DNA from: CAXSBR01 sp964236495
GTDB lineage: Bacteria > Actinomycetota > Actinomycetes > Mycobacteriales > Jatrophihabitantaceae
Direction: 5' to 3'
DNA: 64,000 nucleotides
Assembly (NCBI GenBank): GCA_964236495.1
Contig: CAXSBR010000010.1
Span: forward strand, 1-64,000
The notes under the pieces were generated by a model. It made no database searches. It was not told the origin of the DNA and saw only the letters and a program-made list of their open reading frames with translations. How positions within the stretch are numbered: the stretch's first letter is position 1; every line of letters starts with the position of its first letter. The translations under genes were made by a program, and so were the position numbers. Of the stretch, positions 44,447 to 53,480 are shown piece after piece.

Positions 44447-46003
44447 TCAACCCTGCTGTTCGGTGTCGTCTGGCTTGTGGACGGTAGACGGATCATCGGC
44501 AGCCGGCATTGGAGGCATCGAACCGCAGGCGATCCGCGCGCGGCGGGCACTGGCCCAGTTCTCGATGTTGCGTTGACGCCCGGCGCTGACGGCCAGCGCG
44601 TCGGCGGGCACGTCGTCGCGCACGACGGTGCCCGCGCCGGTGTAGGCACCGTCGCCGATCGACACCGGTGCGACGAGGGTGGTGTCGGAGCTGATCCGCA
44701 CGTCGTCGCCGACTTGGCTGCGGTTCTTCGTAACTCCGTCGTAGTTGGCGAAGACCGTCGATGCGCCGATGTTGCTGCGTCGGCCGATGGTGGCGTCGCC
44801 GACATAGCTCAGGTGCGGGACCTTGGATCCGCTGCCGATGGTGCTGTTCTTGACCTCGACGAATGTGCCCACCTTCACCGACTCGGCCAGTTCGGCGCCG
44901 CCGCGCAAGTAGGCGAACGGACCGATGGTGCAGTCGGCACCGATCGTCACTCCGACGGCGACCGAGCGCTCGACCGACGTTCGCGCCCCGACGGAGGTGT
45001 CGCGCAGGGTGGTGTCCGGGCCGATCACCGCCGCCGTGCCGATGCGCGAGCGGCCCTGGAGGTGCACTCCGGGCCACAACACCACGTCGGGTTCGATCAG
45101 CACGTCGGCGTCGATCCAGGTCGTCGCCGGATCGTAGACGGTGACGCCGTTGCGCTGGTGGCCCTCGACGATGCGTGCGTTGTGAGTGCGGTAGGCCGCC
45201 GCCAGCTGTACTCGATCATTGACGCCGGCGGTCTCGGCGGCGGCAGCAAGCACCGCCTGTACCTCGTGCCCGTCCGCGCGCAGCAGGCCGATGACGTCGG
45301 GCAGGTACTCCTCGCCCTGGGCGTTGTCGGTGCTCAGGTCGCGTACCGACTTGCGCAGCAGTTCGCCGTCGAAGGCGTAAACCAGTGCCGACACCTCGTC
45401 GACAAGGCGCTGCTCGTCGGTGGCGTCCTTGTGTTCCACTACGGCCTGCACTGCACCGTCGCCGGCACGCAGAACTCGGCCGTAGCCGGTTGGGTCCGTG
45501 ACGCGCGATGTCAGCAGGGTGGCCGCTGCGCCGGTGGTGCGGTGCGTGGCGAGCAGTTCGAGCAACGTCGCAGACGTCAGCAGCGGAGCGTCGCCGGGCA
45601 GCACCAGTACCGTGCTCGGCGCTTCGGGCCGGGCCTGCTCAGCCGAGGCGGAGTCCAGCGCCGCCAAGGCCACGCGCACGGCGTGCCCGGTTCCGCGCTG
45701 TTCTTCCTGCACCACGGCAACGGCCTCGGCGGCTGTGTCTGCAATGTCGGCGAGGTGGGCGGTGACCTGGTCTCGGCCGTGACCGACGACGACTGCGGTG
45801 CGCGCCGCGTGCAGCGCAGCGGTAGCCGCGAGAACGTGCTCGAGCATCGAACGGCCCGCGAATCCGTGCAAAACCTTGGGTAAGGCGGAGCGCATCCGGG
45901 TGCCCTCACCGGCGGCCAGGATGACCACGGCCAGGTTTGCGGCAGAGGGGTCGTCGGACTCGTCGGATCCGGGGTCGGCGGAACCTTCGAACGACACCGT
46001 CAC
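44447..46003 (-). CDS. glmU: Bifunctional GlcNAc-1-P uridylyltransferase/GlcN-1-P acetyltransferase
   Basis: 518 aa, makes UDP-GlcNAc for peptidoglycan. The uridylyltransferase domain has LAAGEGTRMRSALPKVLH, LPGDAPLL and YGRVLR. The C-terminal left-handed beta-helix has ASTVFANYDGVTKNRSQVGD, KNSTIGSGSKVPHLSYVGDA and VTIGADCTIGPFAYLR. An extra 25-residue acidic N-terminus and a 30-residue tail are species-specific. GTG start. Confidence 0.97.
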   Translation of the reverse strand: MTVSFEGSADPGSDESDDPSAANLAVVILAAGEGTRMRSALPKVLHGFAGRSMLEHVLAATAALHAARTAVVVGHGRDQVTAHLADIADTAAEAVAVVQEEQRGTGHAVRVALAALDSASAEQARPEAPSTVLVLPGDAPLLTSATLLELLATHRTTGAAATLLTSRVTDPTGYGRVLRAGDGAVQAVVEHKDATDEQRLVDEVSALVYAFDGELLRKSVRDLSTDNAQGEEYLPDVIGLLRADGHEVQAVLAAAAETAGVNDRVQLAAAYRTHNARIVEGHQRNGVTVYDPATTWIDADVLIEPDVVLWPGVHLQGRSRIGTAAVIGPDTTLRDTSVGARTSVERSVAVGVTIGADCTIGPFAYLRGGAELAESVKVGTFVEVKNSTIGSGSKVPHLSYVGDATIGRRSNIGASTVFANYDGVTKNRSQVGDDVRISSDTTLVAPVSIGDGAYTGAGTVVRDDVPADALAVSAGRQRNIENWASARRARIACGSMPPMPAADDPSTVHKPDDTEQQG

Positions 46004-46064
46004 GCCGACAGCCTAAACGCAGCGACCTGGCCCGGCGCCGCCTCGGCGGGCGTGGGTGCACGGG

Positions 46065-46763
46065 TCACGACGAGGCGTCGCGCGGCAGCGCCAACCGATA
46101 GCCCACGCCTGGCTCGGTGAGCAGATGGCGCGGTCGCGACGGGTCCGGTTCGAGCTTGCGGCGCAGCTGACGCACGTGGAAGCGCAGGTAGGCCGACTCG
46201 TTGCGGTACTGCGGTCCCCAGATCTCCTGCAGCAGCTGCGCCTGAGTGATCAGCTGGCCAGGGTGACGGCCCAGCAGGCCCAGGATTGCCCACTCCGTCG
46301 GGGTCAGCCGTAGCGTGCTGCCCGCGTTGTCCTCCACCTGGTGGCTTGTGAAGTCGACGTGCCACTGCCCGATGGTCATGCCCGGCTGTCCCGGCTGAGG
46401 CTCGCTCGTCTGGCGGCGGACTATGGCCCTCAGCCGCGCGAACAGCTCCTCGATCGCGAACGGCTTGTCGATGTAGTCGTCGGCGCCGGCATCCAGGGCG
46501 GCCACCTTGGCCTCGGTGTCGGTGCGCCCGGACAGAACGAGGATGGGCACCGCGCTCCAGCCGCGGATACCGGCGATGACGTCCAGGCCGTCCATGTCGG
46601 GCAGCCCCAGGTCGACGATCACCGCGTCGGGGCGGTGCCGCGCTGCCAGGATCAGGGCTTGTGCGCCGGACGAGGCGACCAGCACCTCGTCGCCGCGCGC
46701 CCGGATGTTGATCTGCAGCGCACGCGAGATCTGCGGTTCGTCGTCGACGACGAGAACCTTCAT
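46065..46763 (-). CDS. kdpE: OmpR-family response regulator, KdpE-like
   Basis: 232 aa. Receiver with VVDDEPQISRALQINIRARG (acidic pocket), phospho-acceptor Asp in VIVDLGLPDMDG, Lys in DYIDKPF. OmpR/PhoB winged-helix DNA-binding domain with LRLTPTEWAILGLLGRHPGQ, LRFHVRQLRRKLEPDPSRPR and GVGYRLA. ATG overlaps the sensor-kinase stop (ATGA). Likely binds the phased TCACRC boxes at 48095-48131. Confidence 0.92.
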   Translation of the reverse strand: MKVLVVDDEPQISRALQINIRARGDEVLVASSGAQALILAARHRPDAVIVDLGLPDMDGLDVIAGIRGWSAVPILVLSGRTDTEAKVAALDAGADDYIDKPFAIEELFARLRAIVRRQTSEPQPGQPGMTIGQWHVDFTSHQVEDNAGSTLRLTPTEWAILGLLGRHPGQLITQAQLLQEIWGPQYRNESAYLRFHVRQLRRKLEPDPSRPRHLLTEPGVGYRLALPRDASS

Positions 46764-47956
46764 CCTGGCAAGACCGTCCAGGCGGCGGCATGTTCCTCGT
46801 TCAGTTGTCGTTCGACCGCATCCGCCTCTGTCTCCGCGCTCGCGATCTGCAGCACCATGCTCATTCCACCTGCGTTCGGAGTCCGCGGTTCGAGACTGCC
46901 GCCCATCGCCTCGGTCAGGCCGCGCGCGATCGCCAGCCCGAGGCCGACGCCGGTGCTGGTGTCGCTGTCGCCCAGGCGTTGGAAGGGCGCGAACATCAGC
47001 GCCTGGTCGGCAATCGGTACGCCCGGCCCCGAGTCGGTGACGGCCACCTCGATTGCGCCGTTGCCATTGCCCTTCCCGCCGGCAAGGCGCCGTGCGTCCA
47101 CGCGCGGATAGCGCCCAGGCGGGCTGAATCGCAACGCGTTGGCCAGCAGATTGGCCAGCACCCGCTCCAGCAGGGCTTCGTCGGCCCACACCGTCGCCGC
47201 GTCCGGGGCGACGCCAACATCGACGACACCGGTGGGCACGCGCAGGAACTCCAGCGCCGCGGCAATCGCGGTCGCCACGTCGACCTCTTCCATGCTCACC
47301 GCGAGTGCGCCGGCACGCAGGCGCGACATCTGCAGCAGGTCCTCCACCAGTCCGACCAGCCGGTCCACCGACTCCTCCGCGGTGAGCAGCAGCTCGCGGG
47401 TGTCGGCGGCGTCGAAGGAGACCGCGGGTGACAGCAGGCTGTCCAGCGCCGCCTTCGCCGAGGCCAGCGGCGAGCGCAGGTCGTGACTGACGGCCGCGAG
47501 CAGCGCGCTGCGGGTGCGATCGCCCGCGATCGCGATCTCGGCCTCCGCTGCTCTGATCTCGGCGGCGGCCGCCTGCTCGGTGTTGCGCCGGACCTGGTCG
47601 GTGCGCGCGGCAAGGACTACGACGACGCCCGACACCAGCGCTGCCACCGCAACGAACACCGCCAGGGCCAGCACGTTGTTGCCGTCCTCGATACGCAGGG
47701 TGTGCCGGGGTGCGGTGAAGTAGTAGTTGACCAGCCCGGCGGCGGCGAAGGCGGAGGTCAGCGCGGGCCACGGCCCGCCCACCACGCTGACGAGCACGAC
47801 GACGGCCAGGAACAGCAGCAGCACGCTGGACAGGTTGAGCCTGGCGCGCAACGGCAGCGCCGCCGCGGTGAGCCCGACCAGGCCGGCGGCGGCCAGCAGA
47901 AATCCCGTGCGCACCCGAGCGGCAGGCAGCGCACGCAGAGGCAGTAAGTCGGCCAT
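46760..47956 (-). CDS. kdpD: KdpD-like sensor histidine kinase lacking the KdpD/Usp N-terminal half
   Basis: 398 aa, less than half the usual KdpD length. Four TM helices of the DUF4118 type (about 18-36, 43-60, 64-80, 94-117) are followed by HisKA with SHDLRSPLAS (H158) and HATPase with LANLLANALRFSP, VTDSGPGVP and GVGLGLAIARGL. The N-terminal KdpD and universal-stress-like domains that sense K+ and c-di-AMP in full-length proteins are absent; ATG 47956 begins just before TM1. Faces a K+ transporter gene across 265 bp. Confidence 0.88.
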   Translation of the reverse strand: MADLLPLRALPAARVRTGFLLAAAGLVGLTAAALPLRARLNLSSVLLLFLAVVVLVSVVGGPWPALTSAFAAAGLVNYYFTAPRHTLRIEDGNNVLALAVFVAVAALVSGVVVVLAARTDQVRRNTEQAAAAEIRAAEAEIAIAGDRTRSALLAAVSHDLRSPLASAKAALDSLLSPAVSFDAADTRELLLTAEESVDRLVGLVEDLLQMSRLRAGALAVSMEEVDVATAIAAALEFLRVPTGVVDVGVAPDAATVWADEALLERVLANLLANALRFSPPGRYPRVDARRLAGGKGNGNGAIEVAVTDSGPGVPIADQALMFAPFQRLGDSDTSTGVGLGLAIARGLTEAMGGSLEPRTPNAGGMSMVLQIASAETEADAVERQLNEEHAAAWTVLPG

Positions 47957-48094
47957 GGCAGGTCGAGTCTGGCAGCTCGCGTCCGGCAGGCAGACCAAAT
48001 CCTTTCCGATGGCCAGGCTCCGCGAGCACACCATGGTCAGCAGGCTCCGCTTGCTCGGTTTTATTTGAGTCACCGGGTCGTGGACGTCGGCGGC

Positions 48095-48131
48095 GTGTGA
48101 GGGAGTGTGAGCCGGCGTGAGGACGGCGTGA
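48095..48131. promoter_or_regulatory. Four helically phased GYGTGA boxes between kdpD and the K+ transporter gene
   Basis: GTGTGA at 48095 and 48105, GCGTGA at 48115 and 48126 (spacings 10, 10, 11 bp). On the minus strand these read TCACRC, closely like tandem direct-repeat sites of OmpR/PhoB-family regulators. A further TCACAC lies at 48184. Probable KdpE operator. Confidence 0.6.
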
Positions 48132-48221
48132 GGACGGCCGCACCGACCCCTGCTGCGCACCTACGGTTCGCTCGGATGGTCGCTCACACGGGTGACCACG
48201 GAGTGAAATGGGCTGTGGCGG

Positions 48222-50738
48222 ATGTCGACGACGGTGATAGCTCAACCCGACGTGGAGCCACCTCCTGAGCGGGGGTCAGCGCAAGGTGGACCCGGCACCG
48301 CAGACACCACAGACCTCACAGCCCCCACAGGCAGCGCAGCGCCCACCGCGACCGCGCTTTCTCCGGCACTGCCCTCGGTGAACCTGCCCGAGCGCCTGGG
48401 CTATCGGATGAAGAAGTGGGCGTTGGGGTCTCCGTTGATCAGCGCCCGCGTGCACGAGGAGAAGCTGTCGAAGAAAGCGGCGTTGGGCGTGCTGTCCAGC
48501 GACTGCATCTCCTCCTCCGCCTACGGCACCGAGGAAATGCTGATCAGCCTGCTGGCCGTGTTCGGCCTGACCGGGTTCACCATTCTGCTGCCCCTGACCG
48601 CGGTCGTGCTGGTCGTATTGATCCTGATGACGCTGTCCTATCGCGAGGTCGTCAGCGTCTACACCAAAGCCGGCGGCTCCTACGTCGTGGCCCGGGAAAA
48701 TTTCGGGCCCAAGGTCGCGCAGATCGCCTCGGTCGCTCTGCTGATCGACTACGTCGTCACGGTGGCAGTTCAGGCGGCGGCCGGGACCGCCGCAATCACC
48801 TCCCTCGTGCCCAGCCTGACCCACGTGCACGACCTGCCTAAGGCGATCACCATCGCCGTCGTGCTCCTGCTCGCCTACGGCAATTTGCGCGGCATCCGCG
48901 AGGCGGGCAAGGCATTTGCCTTTCCCACCTACTTCTTCGTTATCTCTGCGGGGCTCGTCGTCGCCGTCGGCGTCGTGCGGGAGATCTTCGGCGATCTACC
49001 GCGCTACGCCATCGACCGACCGCATCTGCTGCCCATCACCAACGAACACCACGCCATCTTCACCGTGGCCGCCATCTACGTCCTGCTCAAAGCCTTTGCC
49101 AACGGTGGCTCCTCGCTCACCGGGCTGGAAGCGATATCTAACGGGGTGAGCGCGTTCAAGAAGCCCGAGGGCCGGAACGCTCGCCGCACGCTGACGACGA
49201 TGAGCGTCCTGCTCGGAACGCTGGTCGCCGGCATCTCCTACCTCGCCTACGAAACCCACGCCGCACCGTATGCCAGCGGTTCGCCCACCGTGATCAGCCA
49301 GGTCGCCCAGGCCGCCTTCGGCAACGCCTGGTACGGCCACGCCGGCTTCGTCGTGGTCCAGATCGCCACCGCGCTGATCTTGATCGCCGGTGCCAACACA
49401 CCGTTCACGGGCTTTCCGTTCCTGGCCAGCTTCATTGCCGAGGACTCGTTCCTACCGCGCCAGCTGACCCGTCGCGGGCACCGGCTGGCGTTCAGCAACG
49501 GCATCATCGTGCTCACCGTCGTCTCGGTCGCACTGCTACTCGTGGTGGGGACCAACGTCAACAGCCTGGTGCCCTTCTACGCCATCGGTGTTTTTACCGG
49601 CTTCACCATGGCGGGGCTCGGGATGGCGAAATACCACCGAACGCATCAGGAGTCGGGATGGCGGCGCAGAAGGGCCATCAACTTCAGCGGCGGCATCGTG
49701 TCCGCGCTCGTCGTGGTGATCTTCGCCGTCGTCAAGTTCACCGAAGGCGCGTGGCTGGTGATCCTGCTCTTTCCGATTCTGTGGCTGGCGTTGATGCGGC
49801 TCAACCGCAACTACGGGCGAGAATCGCGTTCCCTGGATCTGGTGTACGCCGCACAGAAGAAACTGAGCGCGACCGGCGCAACGACAGCTCTCACCGACGA
49901 GCTCGAGGTCTACTCACGTGACGTGATGATCGTGATGGTCGACCGCGTCGACCTGTCGGTACTGCGCGCGCTGCGCTACGCACGAACGTTGCGCCCCAGC
50001 CAGCTGCGCGCGGTGCACATTGCGCTCGACGCGCAACTAGCCGAACGGCTGGAACGCGAATGGATAGACCGCGGACTCAGCGAACGCGTCCCCCTACAGG
50101 TGGTTGCCTGCCCCGATCGGCGCATAGTGCGAGCCGCCGCTGAGTTGGCTCTTCGCACCGTGGTCGAAGAGCATGCCGAAGTCACCGTTCTGCTGCCCCG
50201 ACGCACCTACGGCCGACTGTCTCAGCGACTGCTCCACGACCGCACCGCCGACCGCATCGCCGCCGCGAGTTCCCGGATCCCGCACGTCGCGGCCACCATC
50301 GTCCCCTTCGACACCACCCTGGCCGAAGACGTCGAAACCGCTCTAACCCAACGCCTGAAATCGCGCAACGAAGTCACGCCCACCCACGCAGTCGAACGAG
50401 TAGCATCAGGCGCCGTCCGCCAGGGCACTGAAGCGCCGGTTGGTCCTCCTATGCTGGCGCACCGCTCTCGGGACGCGACCCCCATCGGCACCGTGCAGCC
50501 CCACCAAGCAGTCACCGTCGAAGGCCGCATCGTCTCGGTCCAAGTCGGCAGCGTGGCCGGCCGATCACTGCAGGTCCGGGTCTTCGACGAAACCGGTGGC
50601 ATCCAAGTCCTGTTCTTCGGCCGAGTCCGCATCCCCGGCATCCAACCCGGCCAAGCCATCCGCGTGACCGGCCGCGCCGGGCTACTCCGAGGCCACCTCG
50701 TCATCTCGAACCCCCGCTACGAACTACTAGCGGAGTGA
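48222..50738 (+). CDS. KimA-like APC potassium transporter with Usp-like domain and C-terminal OB-fold
   Basis: 838 aa. APC-superfamily core of 12 TM helices (about 75-495) starting SSAYGTEEMLISLLAVFGLT with SYVVARENFGPKVAQIAS and GIREAGKAFAFPTYFF, close to KimA (YdaO) K+/H+ symporters. Then a cytosolic universal-stress-like domain (VMIVMVDRVDLSVLRALRYA). Finally about 90 residues forming an OB-fold (VTVEGRIVSVQVGSVAGRSL, QVLFFGRVRIPGIQPG). The OB tail is absent from Bacillus KimA. ATG 48222; 48-residue disordered N-terminus. Substrate is inferred from family and the kdpDE neighbour. Confidence 0.85.
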   Translation: MSTTVIAQPDVEPPPERGSAQGGPGTADTTDLTAPTGSAAPTATALSPALPSVNLPERLGYRMKKWALGSPLISARVHEEKLSKKAALGVLSSDCISSSAYGTEEMLISLLAVFGLTGFTILLPLTAVVLVVLILMTLSYREVVSVYTKAGGSYVVARENFGPKVAQIASVALLIDYVVTVAVQAAAGTAAITSLVPSLTHVHDLPKAITIAVVLLLAYGNLRGIREAGKAFAFPTYFFVISAGLVVAVGVVREIFGDLPRYAIDRPHLLPITNEHHAIFTVAAIYVLLKAFANGGSSLTGLEAISNGVSAFKKPEGRNARRTLTTMSVLLGTLVAGISYLAYETHAAPYASGSPTVISQVAQAAFGNAWYGHAGFVVVQIATALILIAGANTPFTGFPFLASFIAEDSFLPRQLTRRGHRLAFSNGIIVLTVVSVALLLVVGTNVNSLVPFYAIGVFTGFTMAGLGMAKYHRTHQESGWRRRRAINFSGGIVSALVVVIFAVVKFTEGAWLVILLFPILWLALMRLNRNYGRESRSLDLVYAAQKKLSATGATTALTDELEVYSRDVMIVMVDRVDLSVLRALRYARTLRPSQLRAVHIALDAQLAERLEREWIDRGLSERVPLQVVACPDRRIVRAAAELALRTVVEEHAEVTVLLPRRTYGRLSQRLLHDRTADRIAAASSRIPHVAATIVPFDTTLAEDVETALTQRLKSRNEVTPTHAVERVASGAVRQGTEAPVGPPMLAHRSRDATPIGTVQPHQAVTVEGRIVSVQVGSVAGRSLQVRVFDETGGIQVLFFGRVRIPGIQPGQAIRVTGRAGLLRGHLVISNPRYELLAE

Positions 50739-50761
50739 CCCTCACTGGATTGGCGGGGACG

Positions 50762-50834
50762 CTGGGGGACTCGGACTCGAACCGAGACTGCACGGCACCA
50801 AAGGCCGGCGGGCTGCCGATTACCCCATCCCCCA
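50762..50834 (-). tRNA. tRNA-Gln (TTG)
   Basis: 73-nt cloverleaf on the minus strand: acceptor TGGGGGA/TCCCCCA, D-arm GGGT/GCCC, anticodon arm CCGGC-CTTTGGT-GCCGT (anticodon TTG), T-arm CTCGG-TTCGAGT-CCGAG. The outer anticodon pair is a C-T mismatch. CCA not encoded. Confidence 0.9.
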
Positions 50835-50917
50835 CTGCGACGGGCGCACCGGAAGCCTAGGGGATCACCATCTTGCGCGGAGCTCGAGTTCACCTGCGCG
50901 GTCGAAGTAGTGGCTAG

Positions 50918-50931
50918 CTACGCAACCGTAG
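50918..50931. promoter_or_regulatory. Inverted repeat in the desaturase promoter (proximal half)
   Basis: CTACG-CAAC-CGTAG, abutting the longer repeat at 50931-50948. The arms share the core TACG with it. Confidence 0.45.
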
Positions 50932-50948
50932 GTTACGTTGGCGTAACC
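50931..50948. promoter_or_regulatory. TetR-type operator upstream of the desaturase gene
   Basis: Perfect inverted repeat GGTTACG-TTGG-CGTAACC, 25 bp before the ATG. The GTTACG/CGTAAC arms are typical for fatty-acid-responsive TetR regulators. The cognate regulator is not identified. Confidence 0.6.
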
Positions 50949-50973
50949 TCCTCCCGCCTCTGAAAGGCTGTCC

Positions 50974-51954
50974 ATGACGCTGCTCGACGACTCGCCGCCC
51001 ACCGCCGCTACCGGACGAGTTGCGACGCCAGTGACGGCGTCCATCGCGGCGCCCAAGCCGATGATCGTCGGCGAGAAGGGCTCCTTCGAGCAGGTGGTGC
51101 TCTACATCTTCGTCGTGGTGCCGTTCCTGGCCGTACTGGCCGCGGTTCCTGTCGCCTGGGGATGGGGTCTGGGCTGGACCGACATCGCCCTGTTCTTCGC
51201 GTTCTACGTCGTCAGCGGGCTAGGAATCACCGTCGGCTTTCACCGCTACTTCACCCATGCGGCATTCAAGGCCAACCGTCCGCTGCGCATTGCGCTGGCC
51301 ATCGCCGGCACGCTCGCCGTCGAAGGTCCGGTCACTACCTGGGTCGCCGATCACCGCCGTCATCACGCCTTCAGCGATCGGGAGGGTGACCCGCACTCGC
51401 CATGGCGCTTCGGTACGTCGACCGGCGCGTTGATGAAGGGTTTGTTCTGGGCGCACATGGGCTGGCTGTTTGATGTCGAAATGACGAACAAGGACAAGTA
51501 CGCACCCGACCTGCTGGCCGACAAGGCCATCAATCGCATCGGAAAGCTGTTCCCGGTGATCGCGGGTGTGTCGTTCTTCGCGCCGGCCATTCTCGGCGGC
51601 CTGATCACGTGGTCCTGGACCGGCGCGTTGACCGCGTTCTTCTGGGCCTCTCTGGTTCGTATCGCGCTGCTGCACCACGTCACCTGGGCCATCAACTCGA
51701 TCTGCCACACCATCGGTGAGCGTCCGTACAACTCGCGCGACAAGAGCGCCAACTTCTGGCCGCTGGCGCTGCTGAGCTTCGGCGAGAGCTGGCACAACAG
51801 CCACCACGCCGACCCGACCTGTGCTCGCCACGGTGTCCGGCGCGGCCAGCTCGACATCTCCGCCCGCGTCATCTGGGGCTTCGAGAAGCTGGGCTGGGCG
51901 AGTGCGGTGCGCTGGCCCAAGGCCGAGCGCTTCGCCAAGCTCGCCGTCAAGTAA
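50974..51954 (+). CDS. Membrane acyl-CoA/fatty acid delta-9 desaturase
   Basis: 326 aa. The three His boxes for the di-iron site are HRYFTH, HRRHH (DHRRHHAFSDREGDPHSPW) and HNSHH (GESWHNSHHADPT), with four TM helices. Similar to mycobacterial DesA3-type stearoyl desaturases, which need an electron-donating oxidoreductase encoded elsewhere. ATG 50974 has TGAAAGG upstream. Confidence 0.94.
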   Translation: MTLLDDSPPTAATGRVATPVTASIAAPKPMIVGEKGSFEQVVLYIFVVVPFLAVLAAVPVAWGWGLGWTDIALFFAFYVVSGLGITVGFHRYFTHAAFKANRPLRIALAIAGTLAVEGPVTTWVADHRRHHAFSDREGDPHSPWRFGTSTGALMKGLFWAHMGWLFDVEMTNKDKYAPDLLADKAINRIGKLFPVIAGVSFFAPAILGGLITWSWTGALTAFFWASLVRIALLHHVTWAINSICHTIGERPYNSRDKSANFWPLALLSFGESWHNSHHADPTCARHGVRRGQLDISARVIWGFEKLGWASAVRWPKAERFAKLAVK

Positions 51955-52033
51955 GCGTCCGGCGGCGCTGGCGGCCCCGACCTTTTGGCGGCAACTATTC
52001 GGTGACCGCCTCTACCGGGCTGCGCCGTCTTCA

Positions 52034-52079
52034 TCCCGCCTAGTGCCGGTTCAGACCAAGGAACCGGTACGAGGCGGGA
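52034..52079. terminator. Bidirectional hairpin between desaturase and kynureninase genes
   Basis: Arms TCCCGCCT...CCGGTTC and GAACCGG...AGGCGGGA with a 4x4 internal loop and 8-nt apical loop, between convergent genes. Confidence 0.75.
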
Positions 52080-52106
52080 CGAAGCGACTTAGACGATCTC
52101 CACGGC

Positions 52107-53372
52107 TCAGGTGACTGTGGAGCGCACCGCGAACCGCGGGTCGGCCCACTCCTCGGTGGTCAGGACGTCGCGCAGGTGCCCCATCGCGTCCCAGACGTCG
52201 ACGTAGCGCAGGTAGAGCGGCGTGACGCCCAGACGCAAGAGATCGGGCGCGCGGAAGTCACCGATCACGCCGCGAGCGATGAGAGCCTGGCACACCTCAT
52301 AGGCGTGCGGCAAGGACAGCGACACGTGCGAGCCGCGGCGCGCCGGCTCCCGCGGCGTCGCTACGGTCACCCCGTCGTCGGCCAGCTCCCGGTCGACGAA
52401 GTCGATGATCAGCGACGTCAAGGCCAGCGACTTCTCGCGCACCGCGGCCAGTTCCACGCCGTCCCACACGTCCAACGCAGCCTCCAGGGCCAGCATCGAC
52501 AGCAGCGGCGGCGTTCCTAGCCGGGCCTGGCCGATGCCGAAGGCGGCGGCGAACTGCTCGTGCAAGCCGAACGGATCCTCGTGTCCGTGCCAGCCGACCA
52601 GCGGCAACGCCTGACTCGCCTGATGGCGCGCCGCGATGTAGATGAACGCCGGCGCGCCGGGACCGCCATTGAGGTACTTGTACGTGCAGCCGACGGCGAA
52701 GTCCGCGCCGATCACGTCGAGCTCGATCGGTACCGCACCGATGGCATGCGACAGGTCCCACACCACGCTCGCGCCGGCGGCATGTGCGGCCGCGGTGACG
52801 GCCGCGACGTCGTGGAACTCGCCGCTGCGGTAGTCCACCGCGCTGAACAGGACGACCGCGACGTCGGTGAGGTCGGCAGATCCGGGCTCGCCGGTGCGCA
52901 CGGTCAGGCCGGTCGCCGCCGCCACCGCGTCGACGACGTAGCGGTCGGTGGGAAACGCGCCGGCATCCACCAGCAGCACCTGCCCGTAGACCGACGGCCG
53001 GGCGGTGCCCTCGGGCGTCACCCGTGAGGCGGCTGTGACCGCCTGGTACAGCTGCACGGTCGTCGATTCGCCGCACATCACCTGCCCTGATGCCGCCCCG
53101 ACCAGCGCGCCGAGGCGCTCGCCCAGTCGGGTGGGCAGCGTCCACCAGTCGTTGACGTTCCACGACGTGATCAGGTCTCGACCCCACTGCCGGGTGACGG
53201 CGTCGGCCACGACCGCGGGCACAGTGGCAGGCAGCGCGCCCAGTGAGTTGCCGTCCAGATACAGCACGTCGGCAGGCACCACGAAACGCTCCCGGATCGC
53301 GGCCAGTGGATCTGCGGCGTCGGCGACTTGCGCGTCGGCGCGAGAGCGGATCGGGGCGGCGGGCGTAGTCAT
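52107..53372 (-). CDS. kynU: Kynureninase
   Basis: 421-aa PLP enzyme cleaving kynurenine to anthranilate and alanine. Recognisable by YLDGNSLGALP, GESTTVQLYQAV, WDLSHAIGAVP (PLP Asp) and TYKYLNGGPGAPAF (PLP Lys), then GWHGHEDPF. Start ATG 53372 with GGAGAG upstream. No other kyn gene nearby, so it may serve tryptophan catabolism or NAD/antibiotic precursor supply. Confidence 0.94.
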   Translation of the reverse strand: MTTPAAPIRSRADAQVADAADPLAAIRERFVVPADVLYLDGNSLGALPATVPAVVADAVTRQWGRDLITSWNVNDWWTLPTRLGERLGALVGAASGQVMCGESTTVQLYQAVTAASRVTPEGTARPSVYGQVLLVDAGAFPTDRYVVDAVAAATGLTVRTGEPGSADLTDVAVVLFSAVDYRSGEFHDVAAVTAAAHAAGASVVWDLSHAIGAVPIELDVIGADFAVGCTYKYLNGGPGAPAFIYIAARHQASQALPLVGWHGHEDPFGLHEQFAAAFGIGQARLGTPPLLSMLALEAALDVWDGVELAAVREKSLALTSLIIDFVDRELADDGVTVATPREPARRGSHVSLSLPHAYEVCQALIARGVIGDFRAPDLLRLGVTPLYLRYVDVWDAMGHLRDVLTTEEWADPRFAVRSTVT

Positions 53373-53480
53373 CAATGTCTCTCCAGCGGTCAGCAGGTGG
53401 CGCAGCTCATCGTGCCCGACGCGCGCGGAACCGCGCGCAGGCGCTGCCGCGGACCGGTGGCGAGCAGAATGGGGCTCATC

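Noticed and set aside
43571..45883. Very long plus-strand open frame opposite prs and glmU
   Set aside because: Antisense to two certain genes; a GC-rich shadow frame with no domain.
47957..48221. c-di-AMP (ydaO-type) riboswitch upstream of the KimA-like gene
   Set aside because: I searched by eye for the conserved ydaO stems and terminator and did not find them; the phased boxes are a better regulatory candidate.
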